36,196 bases of DNA from Hypsibius dujardini (Eukaryota > Tardigrada > Eutardigrada > Parachela > Hypsibiidae): contig LRSR01007032.1 in the NCBI GenBank assembly GCA_001579985.1, forward strand, positions 1 to 36,196. Reading direction: 5' to 3'. Shown here one piece after another: positions 20,522 through 30,800 of the stretch (its first letter is position 1; each line of letters opens with the position of its first letter). The position numbers were made by a program, and so were the translations under genes. The notes beneath the pieces are model-generated. The model was not told the DNA's origin. It did no database searches and saw only the letters and a program-made list of their open reading frames with translations.

Positions 20522-21972
20522 ATGCGAGCATCATTCGCAACGCTCTTCTTTTGCGTCTGCTTCGATTCTGTTATCAGCGAGCTATGGACCAACATATCGA
20601 CAGAAGGACAATTTCTCAAACAACATCAATTCAGAGACCCCAATCTTCCCCAGCATAATGCGCGAGTCCCAGCCAAAGGCATTGCCTACCAGATCAGTTC
20701 CCATGGACCTCTGATGGCCCTCACACCGTATAACAACCTTATTTTCTACACGCCCGAAAGCAAAGAATGGGAAATTGAAATGGAGGCAGTGATTTCGGTG
20801 AGTTCGTGTGCGGACGGGACGATTTGGTCCATCACAAAGGTATTCGATCAGTCAGCCATCTTCAGGAATCAACACCTGAACCCGCCACAGGTAAGGACCA
20901 CTGCTGGGAACTGAACCAATACAATACCTGTAACGACAGTTGAAAGAGTAGATTAATCATTTAATTTCAGGAAGTTCCAAATGACATTAACGGCACTCTG
21001 AAGCAGATATACGGCCAAGACGCAAATCACGCGGTTGTGCTTACGGAGAATGGAAAGATTTTTGTCTTCTCCGACGGCAAGTCCTGGAACCTTGTCTCAG
21101 ACGGCAAGCGCTTTCGAGCTCAACAGGTAAATGAGGCGCTATTCAACTAAATTTAGTGTTTTGTTAAAGTTGTTAACTTTACAAAACTCGCGGCTTCAGT
21201 TTCTCAAATGGAGGTTTTGTCTCGCAAGCGAGCGGAAAATAGTATCAGAATCCAAATTTTGGGACCATTTAATGGTACTAAATTCAATTTTTTTCAGATT
21301 GACAATGATTTTGAGTGAACGGATACTATTTTCTATAAATCTATATCCTTGTCGAACACACAGAAACTATCGAAATAAATTTATTAACCTTCGGGGATCG
21401 ATGAGTAAGTAATTGTGATCCCAAACGGAGGTATTCATAATAATTCAGGCATTATTTAGGAAAACTTTGATATCCGAAAAAACCTCTCCGAGAAAAGTTA
21501 AAGTCACAGAAATTAAGTCAGTCGATGCAAAGCGAACGTGATATGATTCTTTCAACAGGTTGTCCTGGGTGATTCTGATGATGGCAAAGTTCTTTATGCC
21601 CTCGACACCAACGGAACGCTCTGGGTTGGTCGGTTCACACAGAATGTTGACTGGGTACAGGTTAATGTACTTATTACACCAACAAATGTGATTGGGGGGA
21701 AAATGCCAGTCATGTTTGGAGGAAGACCTCTGGCTGCCTTCGACGTTTTCTCCAGTACTGGTGGCAAAAGCATCTTGGCCGCCGCCAATGCACGAGGCAA
21801 TTTGTACCTTTCCCAGATATCAAAAGGAAGCGTTGATCTACAAGAGCAAGACACCCCAAAGGAAGGTTGCATTTTCGTCAGCTTAAACGCGAACCAACTT
21901 TATTGCATTACACCGGATCAGGACATTTTCGTCAAGGACATTCCCGCCAAGTTCAAGGCCTCTAATGGATAA
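20522..21972 (+). CDS. Secreted tectonin/beta-propeller-like protein (3 exons)
   Basis: Exons: 20522-20890, 20971-21126, 21559-21972, all joined in phase 0 (CAG|GTAAGG, TTTCAG|GAA, CAG|GTAAAT, AACAG|GTT), giving 312 residues. A signal peptide (ASFATLFFCVCFDSVIS) opens the protein and ELW would start the mature chain. Repeated blade-like units follow the tectonin pattern of a Gly/Asp turn, then an aromatic or Leu-rich strand, then W-x-x-V: DGTIWSITK, ENGKIFVFSDGKSWNLV, TNGTLWVGRFTQNVDWVQV, ARGNLYLSQ, ANQLYCITPDQDIFV. About five or six blades can be counted, as expected for a TECPR/fish-egg-lectin type propeller. Probable role: extracellular lectin-like or innate-immunity binding protein. It is intact and lies between the two copies of the bHLH segment. 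A polyadenylation signal follows 139 bases after the stop. Confidence 0.7.
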
Positions 21973-22110
21973 AGAAGACATTGTTGGCAGAAAATGCGGT
22001 CGATTTTTCATAATCAGACCGTTTTGTAATGCTGGCGGTTCTAGATGAGAAAATGCTGTGTTTGAGGGAACGAACGTTGAGCAGAACAATCTTAGCCCAC
22101 AGGCTGGGAC

Positions 22111-22116
22111 AATAAA
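22111..22116 (+). promoter_or_regulatory. Polyadenylation signal of the tectonin-like gene
   Basis: AATAAA lies 139 bases downstream of the TAA at 21970-21972, a normal distance for a metazoan 3' end. A second AATAAA occurs near 22653. Confidence 0.5.
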
Positions 22117-22850
22117 TTTAGATTCCACTATATGAAATGGAATATTTGTTGCAGACTTCTGAAATATTGTTCGGCACGTTGATGGAACAGAGCAAATGAT
22201 GCCATTGAACGGCAAAGCATGATAGCGTGCAAAATTATCATCGAAACGACTATTTTGAGCCACTTTCGCATGGGGAGTTAAAGTTAATGGAATGAAACAA
22301 AACGCTATATTTATTATTCAGCCCAAGACAATAGGTAATAGTCGCCAACACGAAGAATTACATGTATTTACAGTTTGAGAGAATTTTATGCCTTCCAGAG
22401 ACGGGTTAACTATCAAGTTTGAAGTTTCGTAAGATTTCTGCAAGTTTAAAGGATTTTGTCAAAAAGGACTCTCCATATTGCTTGGCCTTATCTCAATATA
22501 ATGTTACCGATGTCGTTCTGGGTTTAGTGAGGACATTTTCAGCTACAATTCAAACGCCGCTAGCTCTGGAAAATACAGTGTTGCTCCGTTGGGTTACGGT
22601 GTTGGTTGTTTAAGATCTGGTTTTCTTCTCTCCTCAAATCATGTTTGTTTGCAATAAATTATTAAACCCCATAAATCGTTAGGAGTATTTGGGACTCCAT
22701 TGAGTTAGAGTACTTTTAAAGTGGGTTACAATCTTTTCCGTTTATATTACCGAAACAAGATTCTGGGCCTACTTAACAAACACTTCTAAACGCGAACGAA
22801 ATGTTTATTCAAGAATATAATATATTTAAAATTGGACAAATTGGTCATTA

Positions 22851-24976
22851 TTCCCCCGCATTGATTTATTTGCGAGCAAAATAAAAGAAGTTCGGTACTC
22901 TGGGAAATTTTTATGCACGCGGTGTTGATTTTGTGGTTACAGAAAATCCAGAAAACACATTACAGAAGCTTTATCCAGCCAAGTTGAGACAGATGTCTTT
23001 TGCACATTGTGATCAGGTTCTCACTTTTCTGACTTTTCAAAACAATTTTTTATGAAAACACATGATTCCCTTACATGATTACCAGGTTATGTAACCATTA
23101 TACAAGATTCGGAACTCAAATAAAAATTCAACGAAATAGTATTGACTAGGGCGTGAGAATCTCAATATTCAAACCACTGGAAAATCTACAGCCTGATGGC
23201 TTTAAAAAGTTGCTGATTTTTGTATCTTTGATGTGCCCCTTTGAAAGCAGTTCTTGTTTCGTTTGGCCCTTAATTGTCCTAAAACTGCTGAGAAAGTGCA
23301 AATTTTGTTAACCGGACAGCGGACAGCCGTCGGTAAACAAAACGGCTTACCGCGGGATGACGATGTCATTGGAGCTTGCACAAAACAACAAAATGGGTAT
23401 TTTTTCATTCTGACTTGAATTGGATACTCAGTTAGTGCTCTAAAATTCGATGTGTTTGAGTAGATGAAAAATAATTTGAACAAACAATACTTTCGTCATC
23501 TATACAGATGATGATTCCCGACACTGGCATTTTTTAGGGATTTTTTCTTCAATTTCAAAAAATGTTTTCTTAGTGTTTACGGCTATGAAAGCTTTATTTA
23601 ACGGTTTCATATTAGACATCGGCTCTCGGACTCTATAAAACGTCATTGGGAGGTTTGAGTTAGCCGTTATGAGCACCCCGACGAGCTTGGATGTGAAATG
23701 GTCTCAAAACCCTGATGGAAAAAAGTACAGTTAAGTACGGGGTTCCTTGTCGGGTTTCTTGTCTAATTTTCTCAATCATTAATTTCAAATGCATTTACTA
23801 GATGTTTAGGTTCTGATTAAGCAGAAGTTCACAGTGGCTGCAACAGGTTGTAAGAAGAGCATTCTTTGGTATCCCCGCATTCAAAATGGCTGTTTGACTC
23901 TTTTGATTCCCATTCTGATTTTTTTTCCATTGATATTTTTCGTCAAATGGTAAAATTCCTCAGAATTATAAGGTCAATTTGCATCCTTGGACAGAGTTTG
24001 AAGTTAAAAAACGACATACTTCTCACGCTAGAAATAAACCGTTGTGAAAATCTGAAAAATTGGCTTATCCAACTTCAAATCTGATTTTGTTTTGAGTTTG
24101 GAAAATAGTGTAAAATATTGCTTTTTCGCATATCATATTGAATTTTTTATTAGGCAGTTTGGATGGATTGCTGTGTGCTTCTTGACGAATAGAACGAGAA
24201 AAAAAACTGTCTCAACTTAGCTGGATAAAGCTTCTGTATATAGGGAAAGTTCCGGGCTTTCCGGACAGTTTGAAGCATACATAATATTTGATATATTTGT
24301 TTTGCAGGGTTCTTGAGGCGGCTGTTCACTGCTTGGAGTACTTTCACGGCAACGTACACACGTGGAGCAGTTCAATACAAAGTACACCAACCATCTCAAC
24401 ACCGGACAGCCAGTCGTAGCACCCTCGTCGAGAGCGGATGGTTGCGATGAGGTGGCCCTATCCGTTGTTCCTGCGAAAAACAGCGAGGATGATGATGCGC
24501 CGATGGACCTCTCCATCAATTCACTTCACAGAAGTCCGCGACCAGCGTAGTAGTCAAACGGCCAGCTGCAAAAAGTGAGTTTTCTTGTTTGTGCCAGTAT
24601 AATAATTAGTCGCCCAATTCTTCATTACTTTCTCTTTCCATAACAAAATAAAAATATGAAAAATATCAAATTCAGCAATTATCGATCGGGTTTAAGCTGC
24701 ACTAATCGCTCATAATGGTTCTGTTGGTTTTTCCAAAAAACATTATTTTGAGAGTAAAATGTTTCTTTTTTTCGGAAAAAAGGTGTGGCCATAGAAAGAT
24801 GTTGTACCCAATCTTTGGCAAAAAAAGGTTGTGGGCGTATCAATTGCTAATTCAAACGTTTGTCAAGTTTGGCAGCGGCACGTCAACTACAGTAATGGCG
24901 GACGTTGGTGACGGTAGTTGCTCCGACTATCCTCTCGATCTCACCTGGGAACATTTTCAAACGTCAAATTCAGAAT
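22851..24976 (+). pseudogene. Partial duplicated copy of the bHLH gene, broken
   Basis: Segments of this stretch match the bHLH gene in the same orientation: 22851-22925 to 16688-16762, 22935-22962 to about 17145-17172, 24239-24600 to about 17172-17540, 24690-24870 to about 18010-18190, and 24871-24976 to about 18517-18625. Exons 1 and 2 (basic region, helix 1) are missing. The exon 3 copy begins VLEAAVHCLEYFHGNVH, then loses one base (CGTACACACG against CGTACACAACG) and shifts frame. A second change after PMDLSINSL produces a stop. The exon 4 copy lacks its acceptor and first third but keeps PLDLTWEHF. A 1274-bp transposon splits the copy. It cannot encode a bHLH protein. The PMDLS and PLDLT stretches are still readable, so the duplication is fairly young. 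Confidence 0.8.
22963..24236. mobile_element. TA-flanked terminal-inverted-repeat DNA transposon, Tc1/mariner-like size
   Basis: Both ends begin CAGAAGCTTTATCCAGC and continue as inverted repeats for about 30 bp with one mismatch (22963-22992 and 24207-24236). TA is present on both sides (22961-22962 and 24237-24238), the target duplication of Tc1/mariner elements. The length of 1274 bp would suit a full element, but no transposase-like reading frame survives. It is non-autonomous or decayed. The uninterrupted site is visible in the bHLH gene at about 17165-17175. Confidence 0.82.
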
Positions 24977-25013
24977 CGCTACTCACCATATTTTTGAGAT
25001 AGTCTCATATTTA

Positions 25014-25818
25014 TGATGAACATTTTATTTCGCCGGTGTGGTACCAGATAATTTTGTTTTGGCGCAATTCCAAAGTTTCATACTAGTGTAGTGCAAAAGT
25101 TTCACTGTGAACCAATTGATTGATTGTTTGTTTGATTGGTTTAGTACTCGTTTAGTGCAACTAATTGATTGCGCAGGTTTTACGCACCGCGTGTGATTGA
25201 CGGACTGATTGATTGATTGGCTAGACTTCTAATTTGACAAATCTATTGCCTTATTGAATCAATTTTGGCGCAATATCATTTGACTGACTACTTCATTTAC
25301 CTTTTTACCGATCAGTGCTTTCAATTCTATGTTTAATTTCAATCACTAGCTATCGTTAAATAAAGAATGTCCTACGCCAATCCTTTGAACATGATGTATT
25401 TGTACTTGACGAATTAAAAAGACATACACGCGCGAAGCGGAGATCACAGATGCGGAAGTGGAGCTAAAAAATCAGCTTCTAGGTAAGCTTCCTGGCTTCA
25501 GGATTGACCTGCGTTGCTGTTTCGAAAATGTTTCTGTTCTCATAATATAGAGTTATTTTTTGTAGGTTTGAAAAATTTATAGAGGAGAAACGGTTTTCTT
25601 GTTTCTTTGTCGTTGAGTCGCCAAGTAAAATTCCTCGTTGAACCAAAATCAGTCGATAAATCTAAGCGTAGGAAATCAGCTCATTCAGTTTCTCTGAACA
25701 ATTGCTGAATCAATCAATCAATCCACCAATTGATTTGCAGTAGATATTTTGCACTTTGACATTCCGCTAAAAAAGTTCTCTGGTACTACACCGGCGAAAT
25801 ATTTTTTTTGTTCATCAG
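25014..25818. mobile_element. Long-TIR MITE, about 805 bp
   Basis: TGATGAACA...ATTTCGCCGGTGT at 25014-25038 is repeated inverted at about 25790-25818. The similarity continues inward with gaps for about 100 bp (GGTACCAGA, GTGCAAAA, CCAATTGATTGATTG on the left; inverted equivalents on the right). The interior holds TTGATTGATT microsatellite and no reading frame. It starts about 40 bases after the truncated end of the bHLH pseudogene. No clear target duplication was found. Confidence 0.65.
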
Positions 25819-25925
25819 TGAGGGGCAATTCTTAATTTGACATTTGAAAATGTTCCAAAGCCAACCATTTGCGGCCAAACACTGAGCGAGACCTTTACGA
25901 GCTCCATCTTGAGCATGAACACTTC

Positions 25926-26941
25926 CAGGGACTATTTTAGTGTGTAAACCTAACACAAAATGTGTAAACCTAAATGGCTTAAGGTTTACACACTTTTTGA
26001 CATTTTATGGCTGTATATTCGTAGAAATAAAATTTCAGAAATGCTCACAAACAATCTGCGCCCTAACACAGTACGCGGACAGTGGCTAAAAGCAGTGTAG
26101 TCTCGTACATACCTGAAGATTTAAATCAAACGAGAACACCAGTTTGTTCACTTTGCCGTGGTGAGTGGCTCAGTGCGGTATTACGTCACGTCCTACGTCT
26201 CACACGGTTACCAGTATTACGCGTTCATCCACTTTACTCTCCCGTGTGCGTGTCTATGTCTCTTGCGGCTTTAAATTAGGACTTTGTTTTTTTTATATCT
26301 TGAGTCTCCATTTGGCCTGATTTTTATTCACTTATTTTTTACCTAGTAGTAGCAGTAGTAGTAGGGCCGCAAGAAAGTGGTGCTTGGTACATCGGCGTTT
26401 TTGATGAGGCCAATGAACGGAAACGAGAGGAAGAGAATTTTGTGAAAGTTCAGTTCTAAACTAATATGCTCATTGTTTTGTCTGAAATTCAAATTTCGGT
26501 TCATGAAAGCAAAACAGTATGAGGTAAGGGCACTGGAATGGGCCACTTGACTTTCCCGTACCCTGGAGTGGGCCACCCTGGAATCAGAACTTCCACACAG
26601 GTTTTGATTATCACCAAGATTTTAAACGACAGAAAATAATTGATAACCCGATGGAACGCGTGTTAGATATGAAAAAAAGTTGTGGGAACATGGTTAAAAA
26701 ACGAAATGATTGGATAGTCGGAAAAAGCTCACTATAGAGGACGCTGACTATGCCGTGACTCATCTCTTTATCATTAAATTGCGACAGAGCGCCCCCTGCC
26801 GCCCGGTGGCCCATTCCAGGGTACGGAAATTCAAGTGGCCCATTCCAGGGCCCTTCCCTCATACTATAAAATATATTACAACGTTATTATTGATTCTGGG
26901 GTGCTTGTGTAAACCTTAATTCTCCCTTAAAATAGTCCCTG
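25926..26941. mobile_element. hAT-like non-autonomous element with 8-bp target duplication
   Basis: The ends are CAGGGACTATTTTA and its exact inverse TAAAATAGTCCCTG, flanked on both sides by AACACTTC (25918-25925 and 26942-26949). An 8-bp duplication with CAGGG termini is the hallmark of hAT transposons. Subterminal GTGTAAACC/GGTTTACACA motifs occur near both ends, like the subterminal repeats bound by hAT transposases. The total is 1016 bp, of which 342 bp is a nested MITE. No transposase frame is visible. Confidence 0.85.
26520..26861. mobile_element. MITE copy A (TA target), nested in the hAT-like element
   Basis: Inverted ends of about 60 bp: TGAGGTAAGGGCACTGGAAT on the left and the inverse of TGAGGGAAGGGCCCTGGAAT on the right, each followed by a second unit containing GGA[A/G]TGGGCCACC. 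TA lies on both sides (26518-26519, 26862-26863). The body matches copy B over most of its length, for example the shared block GCTCACTATAGAGGACGCTG. No coding frame. Confidence 0.82.
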
Positions 26942-26949
26942 AACACTTC

Positions 26950-27343
26950 AGAATCTCCCACGATGAACCGTTTTTCACGAGCTGAGACAGGGATATTAAT
27001 TTGTCCGTTGTTTGCTAGAGTCTTCTCTTGATCGTCTGAACTAGCGAACCATTTGATGGATTAGAGATAGAGAACTATTAAATGATCTCAAAATTTCGGT
27101 AGCTTAAATTGTGCTGTTTTGGGTAAGCAAAAAAAGACGTTAATCTAACTCGTCCTCTCTGAAAATTGCCTCAAGTACGCTGATGGGAATGATAATTCAT
27201 CCGGAAAAACGAAAGGAGCTTTTATGAAATCGAACGATTGAAAATCTAATGGAAAACAAATCTCCACGCAGTTCAGGAACAAGTTTGGCGAGAGGTTTCA
27301 GTCTTAAATGAATTAGGCCCCATCTTTCCGCACCTATAAAGTA
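26950..27343. other. Intergenic stretch between the hAT-like element and MITE copy B
   Basis: About 390 bp with no convincing reading frame or repeat. It lies downstream of the GPCR gene on the minus strand, and of nothing recognisable on the plus strand. Confidence 0.45.
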
Positions 27344-27627
27344 TGAGGTGAAGGGCACTGGAATGGGCCACCTTGGAATTAAAACTTCCACACAGGTTTT
27401 GACTATTAACAAGATCCTAAGCGACACAGAATAATCGATAACCCGTTGGAACGCGCATCAGATATGGAAAAAAATTGAGGGAACATGTTTAAAACACGAA
27501 ATTATTGGACAGTTGAAAAAAGCTCACTATAGAGGACGCTGAGTACGCAGTGACTCATCTGTTTTCGATTAATTTGCGACAGAGCACCTCTTGCCGCCCG
27601 GTGGCCCATTCCAGTGCCCTTCCCTCA
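27344..27627. mobile_element. MITE copy B (TA target)
   Basis: Inverted ends TGAGGTGAAGGGCACTGGAA and its inverse, TA on both sides (27342-27343, 27628-27629), 284 bp. It is the sister of copy A but lacks the inner duplicate of the GGAATGGGCCAC unit at each end. The copies differ at scattered positions, so they are not recent products of a single burst. It lies just downstream of the GPCR gene's last exon, in transcription order. Confidence 0.82.
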
Positions 27628-27849
27628 TACTCTTCAAACTCCTAACATGTTCTGTCGTATTATTTAAGAACGACAAATCCAATTCAGTTTGACGAACCGC
27701 GACCCGAAAATGCTACACTGTAAGGGGAAACGTTGCGAAGTTTGAAATTAAACCGATTCGGCCAAGTTGATTTCGATTAAAACAATGAAATGTAGGGAAA
27801 GAGCTGCAACATGAATCAAAGTATAACTAACACTACTCCCACCATCAAC

Positions 27850-30800
27850 CTATCCAATGCTTGCATGGGGCGTGACGATAGACGTCAGCCTGCGACAAAG
27901 GCGAAAAATTGTTTTTCGATAATCCGGCCAAAAGAAGAGATAAATGAGAGGCGATGCGCAATGCTGGACAAATGTCATGTAGCCAGCGAGACGATACGTC
28001 TCGGAACTCACGCGTAACGTTGTATGATAATGCAACACCAGCCCAGGAGCACGGGAGATGAGTGTGACGCACACCACGGCCATACTCGCCAGGAGGGAGC
28101 TCCAAACTATCCGCATCACCGCGATCGCCGCGGGTTTCCAGGGCTTTAACTCCAAAGCTCTATTGTAATTATCAGACACGCGTTTCGATTACCGGGGAGT
28201 GGCAACCCAGCCAACTCCCGGCTTACTCGGGCAGTAATGGAGATTTTCCCTCTCGATCGGCAAGAATTTTTGTTCACAAATAGCTACTTATTTATCATGA
28301 TTTATCATAGAAGTCTCAGCGTGGAAATCACATTACCGGTTTCAGTAAAGAATAAGGAAGAATATTACTTCCCCAGCCAGTTTGTGCTGTGCATGGACGC
28401 TTGATTGATTGAAAGCTCACTATTTTTCTTGATTTTCACTGTGAAAAATTCCAGCTTTTAAGAACACATTTAAAACAATTCTTTTGACAATGCCCCATGT
28501 CAAATTCAATTTGAAGTCGATTAACATGAACCGAATATTTTTCAAACTTCAGGGGGCGGAGCTGTAGGCCAGCTCTAGTAGGCTACGCTTGATCTTTTTG
28601 TCCTTCATTACAAATACTCCGCCCCCGACAATTAAAATTGTTTTGGCTGATGTTAATCGACTCTAAATTAAATTTGACATGGGATAGTGTTAAAAGATTT
28701 GCTTTAAATTTATTTATAAAAATGGACAATTTTTACAGTGAAATCAAAGAAAATAGTAAGCTTTCAATCAATCAAGCGTCTACTCACGGCATAAACTGGG
28801 TGTAGAAGTCATTTCTATCTTATGCTTTTCTGTATCCGGTAATGTGATTTCCACAGGGAGACCCCAATGATAAATCATGACAAATGGGTAGCTATTTTTG
28901 AAAAAAAAAACTCTTGCAGATCGGGAGGGAAAAGCTCCATTACTGCTCCCCTCCCCCTCCCCTTTGTGGCTAGATTTGGTTTTACGAGTGCAGACCAATG
29001 TCCCTTGAAAGATTATAACAAACTTGATCATTTCGGAAAGCCAATCTGTTCTTCAATCTCCAGGTGTAAAACCAAGGGGTTTGGACATCGGTCAAGTAAA
29101 TGATCTGACCAAAACTGAAGGGGTCTACAAAAAGCGGGCGTTTTGTCTTTTTTGCTCAATCGTGCGGGCAGGGCCCAATAGTTAGGGTTTCAATTTTTTC
29201 CCGAAAAGGAAACTTAAAGGATTCTAAAAAAAATCTTTAATTTATCAATTTAGAGAACAACGGTCAACATCGAGAAAACCGAAAGTGGGAGGGGATAAAA
29301 AGGGGAAAAGGGAAAGTGATTTGCAGCCTAGGCCGAAACTCCCCTGGGGGGCCCTTGAGGTCCAACAGACATCTGGACTCCTGGTACTGCTATTCGAACA
29401 AGAATGTTTTGCTTATAAAAAAATTAATTTGGGGTTAAAGCAAATAGTAAGAATTACATGTAGAAAATATACAAATGTAATAAATGTAAATACAAAATTA
29501 TAATTATGAAATATTCTTCATTTAACATGTATTATTTACTTTAACCTCAATTATATATTTTGTCAAGAATAAAATTTGGGATCGAACGGCAGTTTTTGAG
29601 GTCAGAACCCTGCTAAACCCTTAGCGGCGCCCCAAGGGAAGTACACAGGTTGCCATCCTCTGGTGATTGAAACAGACCTGTGGTTGTTATTTAGATTACG
29701 GTTGCGCCAGCGCTGCAAGCGGAGTCCGCCGGCTATCCAGAGGATTCGCAGTTGAGAAGCAAACAGAAACGGGATCATCACAGGGCCCTGAATGGCCTGC
29801 CACGTTTGTGGGCCGGCACCGTTGATAAGGAAATTTTTTCTCCTGCTGCATACATCGATTGTGATGTTGCTGAAGAAGACGCCAATTCCCGGTGCCACCA
29901 GAATAACGGCAACTCCTAACACGAATGTCTCATTTTCAATATGATGGACAAACAAATTAAATGGGATTTTGTTCAACATAAAGTCGCTCTTTCTTTGGTA
30001 GCACAAAAATAAAATCATATTCCACAGCTCACCTGTGACTGGTTTTGATATGTAGTCTTTCTTTTGTTTACCAAATTATGAAAGACTAGTACGAGGGCAA
30101 ACCATAAGTAATGTCACTGGGTTCATATCCCGATTCAAATTAAATTTTTTTCTAATCTTTTGCTATGATAATAAACATCTACCTCTTGCCAATTGATTCC
30201 AAAAGGTTTTGTAGCAATCTAATCAAAACTCGAGGAGAAAAAATATTTTTAATTGAATCATGCTTGCTTGACCTGATTGTAGGAAATAGGAGCCATAGCT
30301 TCTTATATTTAATAAAGAATACCGATTGATTAAAAAAATCCAATCTAAACATTAATCATTTAGGGATGCAAAGATTTGAATGTTGAAATGCACAAATTTT
30401 TTTTCACTGAGCAGAAGAGAAGAAACATGCAGATGACCAAACCTCACCGAGAGCATTCTTTACAGCCTTAACTCTCTAGCTTGATTGATTGATTGTTAAT
30501 TAATTGATTGAACTCAAGGAGAACCTCGACGTCAATCAAGCCGGGAGAATTAAAAAAGAGCCTCGCGCCCAAGAGTAAAACATGAGGTGACATTACTTAT
30601 GTTTTGCCCCTCGTACTACTGTACTGCCTCGTAAGCTTCGCGCACTGCAAGGGCATTACTTCGTTACCCTAGCCCCTAGTGCAAGTAAGCTCATGCGCGG
30701 ATCCATAGGTCTAAGTTTACGGTGGGTCTACTTCTACTGCGCGAAGCTAACAAGGCAGTACAGTACCAAACTATGAAAAGCTGCAAATGACATGTTATAG

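Noticed and set aside
23202-23483. 93-residue minus-strand frame inside the 1274-bp transposon, considered as transposase remnant
   Set aside because: No DDE spacing, helix-turn-helix or other transposase feature is visible.
24217-24519. 100-residue minus-strand frame and its counterpart at 17272-17577
   Set aside because: Both are antisense shadows of bHLH exon 3 and its pseudogene copy.
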